Shown: piece after piece, positions 25,901 through 32,923 of the stretch
Position numbering within the stretch: the stretch's first letter is position 1
How the letters are laid out: each line of letters starts with the position of its first letter
Virus record (IMG/VR): IMGVR_UViG_3300044858_004443
Span: 1 to 52,184 of that record
DNA from: a virus
DNA: 52,184 nucleotides
Direction: 5' to 3' (one strand)
Notes under the pieces: model-generated
The model's input: only the letters and a program-made list of their open reading frames with translations
Told to the model about the DNA's origin: nothing
Databases searched by the model: none
Made by a program: the position numbers and the translations under genes

Positions 25901-26996
25901 TGACCAATCTATAACTCAAGTGATAGATGAAATAAGTTTGGCTGATTTTGGCAGACTTTATTTTGATGAATTTAATAAGGCAAGATATGAGCATTTTAAT
26001 AGATTTTTTGAGTCCTCAATTGCTCAGCATGCAAATGTTCAATATACATTATCTGATTCTTCAAATATACTTGATGCAAGTTATAATGTTCAATTACAAA
26101 CAAATAAAGTTACAGTAAAGACACAAGGTGTTACAAATAACATAATTAGTAAACAAGGTCTGTGGAGAGCTGAAGATCCAACAAGCCTCGCTGTTGTAAG
26201 TTTGACAAGCTCAATGAGCAATTCTGATTTAAGCATGAATGTTACTTCAACGAATGATCCATTTTTTCCAAAAACTGGTTACATTATGATTGATAATGAA
26301 ATTGTTAAATATGGTAACACAACAAGCAATTCTTTTCTCTCACTAGAAAGAGCACAATTTGATACAGTTGCGGCTTCACATAATACAAATACAATTGTTA
26401 GAGAAGTAAAGGTTTATGATAGATTAAACTTTGATAAATCACCGGCTTATATGATTGAACAGCCATTGATTACAAATATAACCACCGTAAAGCCGGCGAG
26501 GTTGGAGTTAGTTAAATACAATCCAAGCCCATATGGTGCCGTATTAATTATCGCAGCGTCAAATAATAATGTTGCTGGAGATATCATTTATCTAGAAGGT
26601 GAAAATCCGTTGAATGGGGAAAAGCATTTTACTTCCATTGCAGGAATACCAGTGATAATAACAGATAATAAAGGTGATGTTAAAGAGCAAAAAGTTACAT
26701 TAGATGATAATATAAGAAGGTATGGTCTTAAGGAAATAATTATAGAAAATCAATTTATAACCAATTTAGATCATGCTACACGGCTTGCTAATTTTATAAT
26801 AAATAAAATGAGTGACCCCGTTCCTATTCTTAATTTAAATATATTAACAATTCCAAAACTTCAATTAGGTGATAGAATAAGAATATCAACTATGGATTCT
26901 TTTGATATAATTAATGGTGACTATTGGCTGATAAGTTCTGAGTTTTCATATGATAAGAGCTTGTCTCAATCTGTTGTTTTGAGAAAGGTAATCTAA
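22980..26996 (+). CDS. Large tail hub/tip protein with PA14-like and LamG-like domains
   Basis: A 1338-aa protein. Residues about 260-470 (ADFDxx-like hub features: YIINFNVSKVRDVHETSLPI, ASLTLDNANKDFNLF) and the C-terminus (IPKLQLGDRIRISTMDSF, DYWLISSEFSYDKSLSQSVV) resemble tail hub or Tal-type proteins. Residues about 587-697 look like a PA14 carbohydrate-binding domain (GIRVYLNDVKIIDEW, GKVYSLRIEFFAEHK). Residues about 800-915 look like a concanavalin/LamG fold (FTIEIYAKM, LKYFINGDLKN, ITIGGRG). The two lectin-like insertions suggest binding of cell-surface sugars. It is coupled by TAATG to the fibre gene that follows. Confidence 0.7.
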   Translation: MLTKGRYDVDISSSFNNAISSISQRVKPLILIDWLDSRHINKSGNTEIASSNYTNSAKTNQNIIDNAAGLLASGRSLSDKEILFNKSRNRDFYFIPNESVNGIERQSFTWAVCDAKDTNGNVITANGQWHCMPTTKDEHYEFGYESSVKSTANTHATLNGYELQSPVVLTYVFEERKVNLIKIITSEYNGQICAYNIKAYHNTNTIVYNQDGEIPIDSYYFNHYLESITNDNINKILLTVYTTKNPNDYVRVNEVAPMYRVDITDYIINFNVSKVRDVHETSLPIAGGGSNTASLTLDNANKDFNLFNSASLYGKYMKKDLRCFVYAGWERESYDSDQIITSLSSNITAVSNTINVFNINDFPSGGSGDDYVITINPGNINQEKVLARKGSGNSFSAIARGIGDTKARSHNTGASVVYDIFEYVPFGTFYIDEWQATSSSMTVSANLTGWSKFGQDKVITKGFLLQETTVAEAVEHLLLMTNFPRKDIDYLINPDKFYLKNNSVMHLNFNEKNVDRSNNARTASSSLRARLYAVPEGGNARDIRLDVLDKYLSTYEKALDIRTSVAPSKVTASKEISDQSGESKAVNWVSGQFIANDGSTVDSFFNGVFDGYYIPSNTGNQRLIAGINKGGIRVYLNDVKIIDEWRFVDSGTNTPESFSSDLYDLTAGKVYSLRIEFFAEHKIQNEPFKIFLKKEYDSYLDWVYSHECYTMVANDSYGNRTSDSYLTFSANSWTPTANVNVIERSGRQNNGILLANVKISEQSGIVSDLDSRSVLLESNAYIRIPYHQSFDIFNSNSISYTGDFTIEIYAKMHNGAFSANGEYISCFNNSSPSNGFEFYSNSSSNGFKMVTSNGVQTVSSNIALSNNSFSLITATYSDNTLKYFINGDLKNTVTTTGTLVPFSNKDITIGGRGASFTAETEIDFAIENAPITIRSFYIDEFAISNIKFDDEMVKDSYVQTQMQPIQVMPFIYGNDQSITQVIDEISLADFGRLYFDEFNKARYEHFNRFFESSIAQHANVQYTLSDSSNILDASYNVQLQTNKVTVKTQGVTNNIISKQGLWRAEDPTSLAVVSLTSSMSNSDLSMNVTSTNDPFFPKTGYIMIDNEIVKYGNTTSNSFLSLERAQFDTVAASHNTNTIVREVKVYDRLNFDKSPAYMIEQPLITNITTVKPARLELVKYNPSPYGAVLIIAASNNNVAGDIIYLEGENPLNGEKHFTSIAGIPVIITDNKGDVKEQKVTLDDNIRRYGLKEIIIENQFITNLDHATRLANFIINKMSDPVPILNLNILTIPKLQLGDRIRISTMDSFDIINGDYWLISSEFSYDKSLSQSVVLRKVI

Positions 26997-28129
26997 TGCG
27001 TAGAAGATCGAGCAGCGCTATATCAGAAAACTCAATAGTCTTTTTTGAAGGTGGTCACGATCATGATGGTGTTTCATCCTCGCTTATAGATACAGAACAA
27101 TATTCTATTTATGATTTTACGGTTGGCAAAACAGGTTCCAATGCTAGACAATTAAGGCAACAAAGAAATTTTGATAATTTAAAAACAGTAGTATCTAATA
27201 TAGTAATAAACGATGTGCTTGGTCCGTCTGGGGTTAGATTATTACCAAACTCTGTTCAATCTGTTCATATTGCAGCCGGGTCTGTTACTGCAAATGAATT
27301 GTCAGCAAATGTTGCTCTTATAAACAATATTATTAGAAGTAGCAATTTTGATGGCACAATTGCCGCTAATGGTGTTATAACAGCTGATGGCACTGCTGGC
27401 TGGGCAATCACTTGGTCTGGAGATGCTGTGTTTGATAGCACTGCAATCAGGGGTTCAATTCAAGCCGACAGTCTTTATATTAATAATTTAAACTATTGGA
27501 CATCTAATGGCACATTCTCAGTTGGCGCTGAAAACAACATTTTATTCTATAATGGTAATTCACTATCCCTTACTGGAACTGTTTTTGCTACAAGTGGTCA
27601 AATTGCTGGCTGGGAAATCAATGGTGATAATCTAAGAACTGGCGGTAGTTTTGCTGGGGCGATGGAGCTTGGTGAGTTTAATACCGCCCTGTATAATTCC
27701 GCTGGCATGGCTGGAGTTCTTATTGAAGGTCCGTATGATGCAAATGCTCAATATGCTTATGACAGCTATATGATCAATACTGAATTAGGAATGATCCTTA
27801 AAGACGGATTAGCAAACAACGCAGTTGTGCGCTCAACCATTATAAAAAGTTATGGGGTTCAATATTCTTATGGGTCTGAGTACTTTGAATTTTATTGGGA
27901 TCAAGCAAACACACAGCTTTACGCAGTTATTAATGGCGATTATTATTGCATATCTAACTGTGCTGACACCCCACCAGCTCCAGAGCCAGAACCGCCAGCA
28001 GTGGTCGTTGGAGTCGTTGTAGTAGGTACAGTAGTTGTTGGTGCAGAGCCACCGCCACCAGGACCAGTCTGTGATCCCGTCTGTCCTCCAGGTTTTACTT
28101 GCATTGCGGATAATATCTGTATTGGTTAA
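26996..28129 (+). CDS. Tail fibre / tip protein with Pro-rich, Cys-rich end
   Basis: A 377-aa protein. The N-terminus contains FFEGGHDHDGVSSSLID, a motif frequent in actinophage and cyanophage tail proteins, then a region (LINNIIRSSNFDGTIAANGVITADGT, AGWEINGDNLRTGG) typical of tail-tip proteins that follow the hub. The last 60 residues change character: proline runs (PPAPEPEPPAVVV, EPPPPGP) and a final knot-like CDPVCPPGFTC-8-C arrangement, plus CISNC further upstream. The end may be exposed and sugar- or receptor-binding. It closes the tail operon. Confidence 0.65.
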   Translation: MRRRSSSAISENSIVFFEGGHDHDGVSSSLIDTEQYSIYDFTVGKTGSNARQLRQQRNFDNLKTVVSNIVINDVLGPSGVRLLPNSVQSVHIAAGSVTANELSANVALINNIIRSSNFDGTIAANGVITADGTAGWAITWSGDAVFDSTAIRGSIQADSLYINNLNYWTSNGTFSVGAENNILFYNGNSLSLTGTVFATSGQIAGWEINGDNLRTGGSFAGAMELGEFNTALYNSAGMAGVLIEGPYDANAQYAYDSYMINTELGMILKDGLANNAVVRSTIIKSYGVQYSYGSEYFEFYWDQANTQLYAVINGDYYCISNCADTPPAPEPEPPAVVVGVVVVGTVVVGAEPPPPGPVCDPVCPPGFTCIADNICIG

Positions 28130-28136
28130 ATGGTTG

Positions 28137-28145
28137 TGTTATAAT
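28137..28145 (+). promoter_or_regulatory. Perfect extended -10 promoter (TGTTATAAT)
   Basis: TG-T-TATAAT is an exact extended -10 sequence, in the gap after the tail fibre gene. It is followed by AAAAAGGAGATTGTC and the GTG start of the 66-aa gene, so unlike several other promoters here it would yield a short leader with a good ribosome-binding site. Confidence 0.6.
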
Positions 28146-28165
28146 TATTAAAAAAGGAGATTGTC

Positions 28166-28366
28166 GTGGCAATTAGAAGATTTATTTTTATTGTAGAAGG
28201 AGATGCTTTTATGCAATTACAATTTGATGACGAATCACAAGGGCAAAAGTCACAGGGGTGGGCTGCAGGATTATTAAGTTCGCCAACAGTTATTGAGGTA
28301 ACAAATCAGCCAGAAGTTGTTCCTGGGTGGACTTGGGATGGGGTCCAATTTAGTCAACCCCAATGA
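28166..28366 (+). CDS. Small protein of unknown function
   Basis: A 66-aa protein starting at GTG 28166, with AAAGGAG 7 bases upstream and an extended -10 promoter at 28137. Not recognised. The C-terminal half (PEVVPGWTWDGVQFSQPQ) resembles the short 'GW.wdG..F..p' ends of phage proteins related to tail-fibre chaperones (a motif seen in T4-type gp38-like and DUF4376-like proteins), but the match is weak. The stop overlaps the next start (ATGA). Confidence 0.5.
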   Translation: MAIRRFIFIVEGDAFMQLQFDDESQGQKSQGWAAGLLSSPTVIEVTNQPEVVPGWTWDGVQFSQPQ

Positions 28367-28590
28367 AAAGTGCTTGGCAGGAGTTTAAAGAAAAGGTAGG
28401 GGATGCTAAACCGTGGCATTTGCTTAATCAATCAAATTATGCTGAAGATTCTGTTTCATCATATAGATATGAAATATGTAGCTCTTGTGATGAATTGATT
28501 AATCTTACTAAGCAATGTAAAAAGTGTGGTTGTGTAATGACCATGAAAACAAAATTGCAGGTTGCTTCATGCCCTCTGGGAAAATGGTAA
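28363..28590 (+). CDS. Zinc-ribbon protein (DUF6171-like)
   Basis: A 75-aa protein. Its C-terminal half carries CSSCDELINLTKQCKKCGC, a two-pair zinc ribbon (C-x2-C, C-x2-C), followed by MKTKLQVASCPLGKW, the conserved end of a small phage family with the same CPLGKW signature. It is coupled to its neighbours (ATGA at its start; the oxygenase start ATG 28584 is inside its end). The cellular role is unknown; zinc binding is inferred from spacing. Confidence 0.6.
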   Translation: MKSAWQEFKEKVGDAKPWHLLNQSNYAEDSVSSYRYEICSSCDELINLTKQCKKCGCVMTMKTKLQVASCPLGKW

Positions 28591-29183
28591 ATCCAATTCA
28601 TCTTGCACCTGGCATCTCCGTATATCAGATGCCAATGGGAAAAGTTAATGAGTGGTGCGAAATTTTTAAAACACATGGTGAGCCATTTTTGGGATATGGA
28701 AGAGTTGTCCATAATGACGGTGGGGATTATCATTCAGTAGTAAATTTAGACCATAGAAGGTGTAAACTTTTTTCAACGAGTAGTTTTTCTGAATGTCATG
28801 ATGATGATCCAATAAAAAAATTGTCTGCTGAAGTTGAAAATGCAGTTTGGGAAAATATTCAATTATTTTCAAGGCATTACAATGTTAGTAAGGTTGCCAA
28901 AAATCATGATATTATCTTTTTAAGATATGAGGCTGGGGATTTTTTTAAAGATCACAATGATGATTCTGCATCTCATCCAAGAACTGTTTCTGCTACTGCA
29001 TATTTTAATGATGATTATGATGGCGGGGAGATATGCTTTAGATATTTTGATATCAAATATAAGCCAAAAAAAGGGGATTGCATAATCTTCTCGTCGGCAT
29101 TTCCATATATGCATAGAGTTGAGCCAGTAACAAATGGAGTCAGATATGCAGCTGTAAATTGGTACAAGTATGTTCTCCAGTAA
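28584..29183 (+). CDS. 2-oxoglutarate/Fe(II) dioxygenase (prolyl-4-hydroxylase type)
   Basis: 199 aa if started at ATG 28584, which overlaps the previous stop; in-frame ATGs at 28569 and 28524 are alternatives and none has a clear ribosome-binding site. The iron triad is visible: HND gives H124 and D126, and MHRVEPV gives H177. R187 in GVRYAAVNWY should bind 2-oxoglutarate. FLRYEAGDFFKDHNDD and GGEICF are usual in P4H-like oxygenases of phages. The substrate could be protein (proline or lysine in fibre proteins), nucleic acid or a small molecule. Its position next to a Pro-rich fibre makes a virion protein substrate attractive, as inference only. Confidence 0.8.
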   Translation: MVNPIHLAPGISVYQMPMGKVNEWCEIFKTHGEPFLGYGRVVHNDGGDYHSVVNLDHRRCKLFSTSSFSECHDDDPIKKLSAEVENAVWENIQLFSRHYNVSKVAKNHDIIFLRYEAGDFFKDHNDDSASHPRTVSATAYFNDDYDGGEICFRYFDIKYKPKKGDCIIFSSAFPYMHRVEPVTNGVRYAAVNWYKYVLQ

Positions 29184-29219
29184 AATTCTATTCCCATCGT
29201 ATATTTAGCGAAAATGATG

Positions 29220-29225
29220 TATAAT
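29220..29225 (+). promoter_or_regulatory. TATAAT box 6 bases before a start codon
   Basis: A perfect TATAAT is followed by AGATAA and the ATG of the gene at 29232. Transcription normally starts 6-8 bases after the -10 box, which places it on the ATG; no ribosome-binding sequence is present. This suggests a leaderless message, a mode common in actinobacteria. Confidence 0.55.
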
Positions 29226-29231
29226 AGATAA

Positions 29232-29894
29232 ATGGCATACGAGAACTATATATTTGTTTCATGGACAGACGGAACGCCGATATCTTCAGACCGCTTAGCG
29301 CAGATGTCTATGAACATGGAACAAATTAGAGATGCCAATGATGCTAAGCCACAAGGTGTTCTAGAATTTATTGAAACAACTTCTGGAAATGTAGTTGCTA
29401 ATGTTGGTAGTTCTGATACTCAAATTTTAGCCCTGACCAATCCAGGTGGTGGTTCAGACCAAAGAGTTACTATTGATCAAAATAGATTTTATAAAATCAC
29501 ATGTGTATTTCCTGGCTTCACTGTGCAAGGCAAAGGAGCTGAAGATGCAATCCTTAAACTTAAAGTGTACAATGCGGTGTCTGCCGGCTACGGCTCGTCA
29601 GCTCCGCTGATGGTATGGAACTTTGCAATACCACCTTATGACTTTTATAATACAGCAGCAAATGCAAACACTGTTACATCTTCTATGAAGGCAAGTGATA
29701 CTGTAACTGTTGGTGCAGGAACATATTCTGTGTATTTAGAGAGTGGTGGTGGATTAACGGCAAACTCATTCTCTGCTGCCGTAGCAAGAGTCGGCGGCAC
29801 ATCGGGATTGACAAATGCTCCCACAATTTCAGTTAACCCCAGCGCTACAGAAAGATTGCAGCTAATAGTGGAAGATGTTGGTGCAAGTGTCTGA
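29232..29894 (+). CDS. Fibre/appendage-like structural protein
   Basis: A 220-aa protein. The N-terminus (IFVSWTDGTPISSDRLAQM, then NMEQIRDAN) is the common 'W.dGtPis..rLnqMe..i' virion-attachment motif of phage appendage proteins. The rest is a beta-sandwich rich in Ser/Thr/Ala (TQILALTNPGGG, FYKITCVFPGF, RLQLIVEDVG), like C-terminal jelly-roll or head-fibre domains. It has its own TATAAT box and appears leaderless. It is separated from the main tail operon, so it may be a late-added decoration. Confidence 0.6.
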   Translation: MAYENYIFVSWTDGTPISSDRLAQMSMNMEQIRDANDAKPQGVLEFIETTSGNVVANVGSSDTQILALTNPGGGSDQRVTIDQNRFYKITCVFPGFTVQGKGAEDAILKLKVYNAVSAGYGSSAPLMVWNFAIPPYDFYNTAANANTVTSSMKASDTVTVGAGTYSVYLESGGGLTANSFSAAVARVGGTSGLTNAPTISVNPSATERLQLIVEDVGASV

Positions 29895-30342
29895 TGATGT
29901 TCTTTTAGCTTCAAGAAGAAAAGATATAGAATGGACAGCTAAAACTGTTCATGGTGAAAACAACCCTAACTATGGTGGTGGAAAATATATAGATGATAAA
30001 GGGTATGTTAGGATATTAAATCCAGAACACAAGTATAATATTAAAGGCTATGTGTATGAGCATCGTCTTGTGTTTGAAACATATTTAAGTAGATATCTTG
30101 AGCCGTGGGAGACAGTTCATCATATAAATGAAATTAAAACTGATAATCGTGTGGAAAATTTATATCTGTGTACAGTTTCTGAACACAGCGCTATTCATAG
30201 AGAGGGAAGAAAGCCATCTGAGCAACATAGAGCAAAAATGAGGCAAACGATGCGTCGTAAAAATGATGAAAAAAGAGAGAAGTCTAAAATAAATCCAAAG
30301 AATGTTTCGGCTAATCCGGAGTCGCCAGAAAATAGTGTATAA
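29875..30342 (+). CDS. HNH endonuclease (free-standing, homing-type)
   Basis: A 155-aa protein. The core YEHRLVFETYLSRYLEPWET, then VHHINEIKTDNRVENLYL, is the HNH motif typical of phage homing nucleases, with the HH pair and DN-x3-N. The N-terminus has GENNPNYGGGKYI, a common DNA-contact segment of such enzymes, and the C-terminus is highly basic. The start is uncertain: ATG 29875 overlaps the previous gene by 20 bases, and GTG 29881 or 29887 are possible. It sits at the boundary between virion and replication genes, a usual insertion place for homing nucleases. It could instead help packaging, as some HNH proteins do, but the terminase genes are far away. Confidence 0.8.
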   Translation: MLVQVSDDVLLASRRKDIEWTAKTVHGENNPNYGGGKYIDDKGYVRILNPEHKYNIKGYVYEHRLVFETYLSRYLEPWETVHHINEIKTDNRVENLYLCTVSEHSAIHREGRKPSEQHRAKMRQTMRRKNDEKREKSKINPKNVSANPESPENSV

Positions 30343-30343
30343 T
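30338..30343 (+). promoter_or_regulatory. TATAAT box 7 bases before the phosphoesterase start
   Basis: A perfect TATAAT sits across the last codons of the HNH gene, followed by TGACCTT and ATG 30351. There is no ribosome-binding site and no clear -35. By spacing, the transcript would start at or one base from the ATG. This is the first promoter-like element of the replication region. Confidence 0.55.
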
Positions 30344-30350
30344 TGACCTT

Positions 30351-31517
30351 ATGAAAATTTGCGAAGCTAAGGGCTGCAATCAAGAATTTGAGCCCAAATC
30401 TGCCAATCATAAATACGCTGATAAAGATTGCCGAAAGTCAATTGACATTGGTGGTCTTTGTAAGTTCCGAAGAGAGAAAGGATTATTTGAAGTGCCGGTA
30501 GATCCAGTATCTGGCAAAAAGCCAGAATCAGAGGCGGAGGTAAAAGTCGCCTACACTAGATTGTTGCAAGAATACAATAAGTTAAAGAGTAAAAGTGATG
30601 ATTTAGTTTCTGCTGTATATCAAGCAGTTAGGGAAGACATCGCATCAACAAAAAGCAAGCCTGTCCCTAAGCCAAAGGTGGATAGAAGAAAAGGTGCAGA
30701 AGAGGTCGCAGTTGCTATACTGTCAGACTGGCAGTTATCAAAAGTGACTCCCGACTATAACTCAAGTGTATGCGAAGAGAGAATTTATAAATACGCAGAG
30801 AAGGTTATTAATTTAACTAACATACAAAGAAAAGACCATCCAGTAAGGGAGGTTAGAATATGGGCTCTTGGTGACATAATTGAGGGTGAGCTTATTTTCC
30901 CCGGTCAGTCTTTCTTGGTAGATGGCGGATTGTATCGTCAAATTACTGTTGATGGTCCAAGAATTATGAAAAATTTTATTAACATGATGCTTGAGAACTT
31001 TGAAAAAGTAACTTTTGTTGGTGTTATTGGTAATCATGGCTCCATAGGTGGCAGGGCAAGAAGAGATCATGATCCAGAAACCAATGGTGATAGAATGCTT
31101 TATCGTATAACTCAGCTAATGTTTGAAAAAGAACCAAGAGTCAAGTTTGTTATCCCAGATGGCAGAGGTGAACGCCATTGGTATGCTGTGGATAAAATTG
31201 GTCAATACAAAGCAATGCTTTGTCATGGAGACCAGTTTGGAAGTCTTTCATCCTTCTATGCTTTCCAAAAGAAAGCTTATGGATGGAAGATTGGAGCTAT
31301 AGGAGAAGATTTTGATGATATCTTTATCGGTCACTTCCATACTCCGACAAAGATGACCTTCAATACAGTTCAGTTAAGAATAGCAGGCAGTCCGGAATCT
31401 GTTAATACATATGCTGCCGAAACATTAGCTGCTGCTGGAAGACCATCGCAATCATTAATATTCGTACATCCCGAGAAAGGTATAGTAACAGCAGAATATA
31501 ACTGCTGGTTAGATTAA
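30351..31517 (+). CDS. Calcineurin-like metallophosphoesterase with N-terminal zinc finger
   Basis: A 388-aa protein. The first 35 residues have a zinc-finger pattern (CEAKGCNQEF ... YADKDCRKS). The phosphoesterase motifs are complete: D126 and Q128 (SDWQ), D175 with E178 (GDIIE), N228-H229 (GNHG), H292 (CHGD), H328 and H330 (GHFH). This order is that of Mre11/SbcD-like and related phage DNA phosphoesterases; no SbcC-like ATPase partner is seen. It opens the replication/recombination region and probably acts as a nuclease or phosphodiesterase in DNA processing. The stop overlaps the next start (TAATG). Confidence 0.8.
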   Translation: MKICEAKGCNQEFEPKSANHKYADKDCRKSIDIGGLCKFRREKGLFEVPVDPVSGKKPESEAEVKVAYTRLLQEYNKLKSKSDDLVSAVYQAVREDIASTKSKPVPKPKVDRRKGAEEVAVAILSDWQLSKVTPDYNSSVCEERIYKYAEKVINLTNIQRKDHPVREVRIWALGDIIEGELIFPGQSFLVDGGLYRQITVDGPRIMKNFINMMLENFEKVTFVGVIGNHGSIGGRARRDHDPETNGDRMLYRITQLMFEKEPRVKFVIPDGRGERHWYAVDKIGQYKAMLCHGDQFGSLSSFYAFQKKAYGWKIGAIGEDFDDIFIGHFHTPTKMTFNTVQLRIAGSPESVNTYAAETLAAAGRPSQSLIFVHPEKGIVTAEYNCWLD

Positions 31518-31765
31518 TGAAAAGTATCCATATTCCAGAGATAAAAAGTTATTATAAAAATAATGAATTGCTTTGCACACATTGTGCTGGCAAAATGATG
31601 ACCGGTGTTCAATATTATGCAATGAAAAGATCTTGGATAGATTTAACATGCATTATTTGTGCACGAGGTGTCGATGTTGAGGTTGGTGAATTAAATAGGA
31701 TTCTAACAGAATTTAATTTTAAACCAATAAAGGAAAGATATGTCGCTTCAGGACAAAATAATTAA
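31517..31765 (+). CDS. Small CxxC protein of unknown function
   Basis: An 82-aa protein, not recognised. It has two Cys pairs spaced like a zinc ribbon (CTHCAGKMM and LTCIICARG). The stop lies 26 bases inside the next gene's start region, so the two are coupled. It probably binds zinc and may regulate or assist nucleic-acid enzymes; this is inferred from the Cys pattern and location only. Confidence 0.55.
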   Translation: MKSIHIPEIKSYYKNNELLCTHCAGKMMTGVQYYAMKRSWIDLTCIICARGVDVEVGELNRILTEFNFKPIKERYVASGQNN

Positions 31766-32174
31766 GAATAAATTTTACAAGTATTCTGACACAATTGTAA
31801 AAATTAAAAAAATTGTAAAGAATATGAATCAGATCTATGCTGTAGATCTTGGAAGTAAAAAAGAAGTTATTTTTCCTCATCAAAATTCAGAATTAATTTT
31901 GCACAGAATCTACACAATAGGAGAGGTCGCAAAGATAGTTGAGAAACGACCAGACACTATAAGGAAATATGAGAAACGCAATTTGATTCCAAGTGGAAAA
32001 AAATTTAGCGAAAATTGCGAAGGTTATAAAAATTGGCGCTATTATGAGAAGCAAGATGTGTACGACATGGTGGAATTCTTTAACGGAAGAACACCTGGGC
32101 GACCATCTACAAGCAAACCAGTAAGTGCTAAAGTTATAAGAATGTCACAAAAAATCAAACTAAAAAGGAGCTGA
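31740..32174 (+). CDS. MerR-family-like DNA-binding regulator
   Basis: A 144-aa protein with AAAGGAAAGAT before ATG. Residues about 57-115 are a winged helix of MerR type: YTIGEVAKIVEKRPDTIRKYEKRNLIPSG, with the wing region NWRYYEKQDVYDMVEFF. The first 55 residues (KFYKYSDTIVKIKKIVKN...) form a small basic beta domain in place of the usual ordering, so the HTH is internal. The C-terminus is basic (GRPSTSKPVSAK, KIKLKRS). It probably controls phage or host promoters. The neighbouring WhiB-like gene makes this a regulatory cluster. Confidence 0.65.
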   Translation: MSLQDKIIKNKFYKYSDTIVKIKKIVKNMNQIYAVDLGSKKEVIFPHQNSELILHRIYTIGEVAKIVEKRPDTIRKYEKRNLIPSGKKFSENCEGYKNWRYYEKQDVYDMVEFFNGRTPGRPSTSKPVSAKVIRMSQKIKLKRS

Positions 32175-32176
32175 TT

Positions 32177-32392
32177 ATGGCACAAGTAAATAAAATTAAT
32201 GAAGGTCAAGTCGAAATTTGGGCATCTGTTGGGATTACAAAAAATCTTGGCAATTATGAATCATTAAGACTAGATGCCGGTGCAAGGGTTGTTTGTAGCG
32301 GTATTGAAGATGAAAGTGCATGGAAGAAGTTATGGGATGTAGTTGATTCCCAGATTGAATCCAAACTTCAAGAGTTGGATGCGGAAAAGTGA
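32177..32392 (+). CDS. Small conserved-looking phage protein of unknown function
   Basis: A 71-aa protein with AAAAAGGAG 6 bases before ATG. Not recognised. It reads as a single alpha/beta unit: VEIWASVGITKNLGNYESLR, then DAGARVVCSGIEDE, then a helix (AWKKLWDVVDSQIESKLQEL). A 'LGNYES.r...Ga' stretch is common in small actinophage proteins encoded near replication genes. The stop overlaps the start of the WhiB-like gene. Confidence 0.55.
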   Translation: MAQVNKINEGQVEIWASVGITKNLGNYESLRLDAGARVVCSGIEDESAWKKLWDVVDSQIESKLQELDAEK

Positions 32393-32682
32393 TATCAAGC
32401 TGGAGAAAGAAAGCGCTGTGTCTAATTGATAAAAACAGCAAGTATTGGTTCTCATATAAGCGTGACGAGGTTGAATATGCTAAATCGGTTTGTCAATCTT
32501 GCACAGTTAGAAAAGAATGTATACTCCATATGTGGGAGACAGAATCTTTTTATGGCGTAAATGGGGGTCTTTCTGAATATGATGTTATGCAAGAAACATG
32601 GAAGCAGGTGAATAAGGCAGATGATACCAACTGGAAACGAACTGATCGAGTTCTTCAAAGACTCTTGCAAAAAGTATCATAA
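32389..32682 (+). CDS. WhiB-family Fe-S transcriptional regulator
   Basis: A 97-aa protein starting at GTG 32389, overlapping the previous stop. Four cysteines have WhiB spacing: C11 (KALCLI), C35 and C38 (CQSC), C44 (RKECI), i.e. C-x23-C-x2-C-x5-C, which bind a [4Fe-4S] cluster. GVNGGLSE (56-63) replaces the family's G[VI]WGG turn; the W to N change is unusual. WhiB proteins occur only in actinobacteria and their phages and bind the principal sigma factor, so this is the strongest host clue in the window. It likely redirects host transcription. Confidence 0.85.
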   Translation: MISSWRKKALCLIDKNSKYWFSYKRDEVEYAKSVCQSCTVRKECILHMWETESFYGVNGGLSEYDVMQETWKQVNKADDTNWKRTDRVLQRLLQKVS

Positions 32683-32923
32683 ACTTTTTATACCAGATTC
32701 CCCTAGGCAGGAACAGGTAGCTGACGCATTAGCTTCTTTTTATAAGAAAGAAAATTTAGAAGGTGCAATAGAATATTTTGTAAAATCACGCCCAGGTCCA
32801 TTCTTGGTGTTTGATTTTGCTGTAGAATCTAGAGCATTCGTGGAAAGGGTTGAATTCGAGAAAAAGTCACAAGACAAATTTAAAGACATTGTACAGGAAA
32901 CTAAAAAAAGATTGGAATCTTAA
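32621..32923 (+). CDS. Small protein of unknown function before the helicase
   Basis: A 100-aa protein overlapping the WhiB-like gene by 62 bases in another frame; AAGG lies 5 bases before ATG 32621. Not recognised. It is helical and charged (ELIEFFKDSCKKYHKLF, EGAIEYFVKSRPGPFLVFDFAVE, KFKDIVQETKKRLES). The stop overlaps the helicase start (TAATG). A helicase-loading or accessory role is suggested only by position: small charged helical proteins next to a DnaB gene are often loaders, but no loader motif is visible. Confidence 0.5.
   Translation: MIPTGNELIEFFKDSCKKYHKLFIPDSPRQEQVADALASFYKKENLEGAIEYFVKSRPGPFLVFDFAVESRAFVERVEFEKKSQDKFKDIVQETKKRLES

Noticed and set aside
29875-30342. HNH gene as part of an intron or split gene
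   Set aside because: The genes on both sides are complete and unrelated, so there is no sign of an interrupted host gene; it is treated as free-standing.
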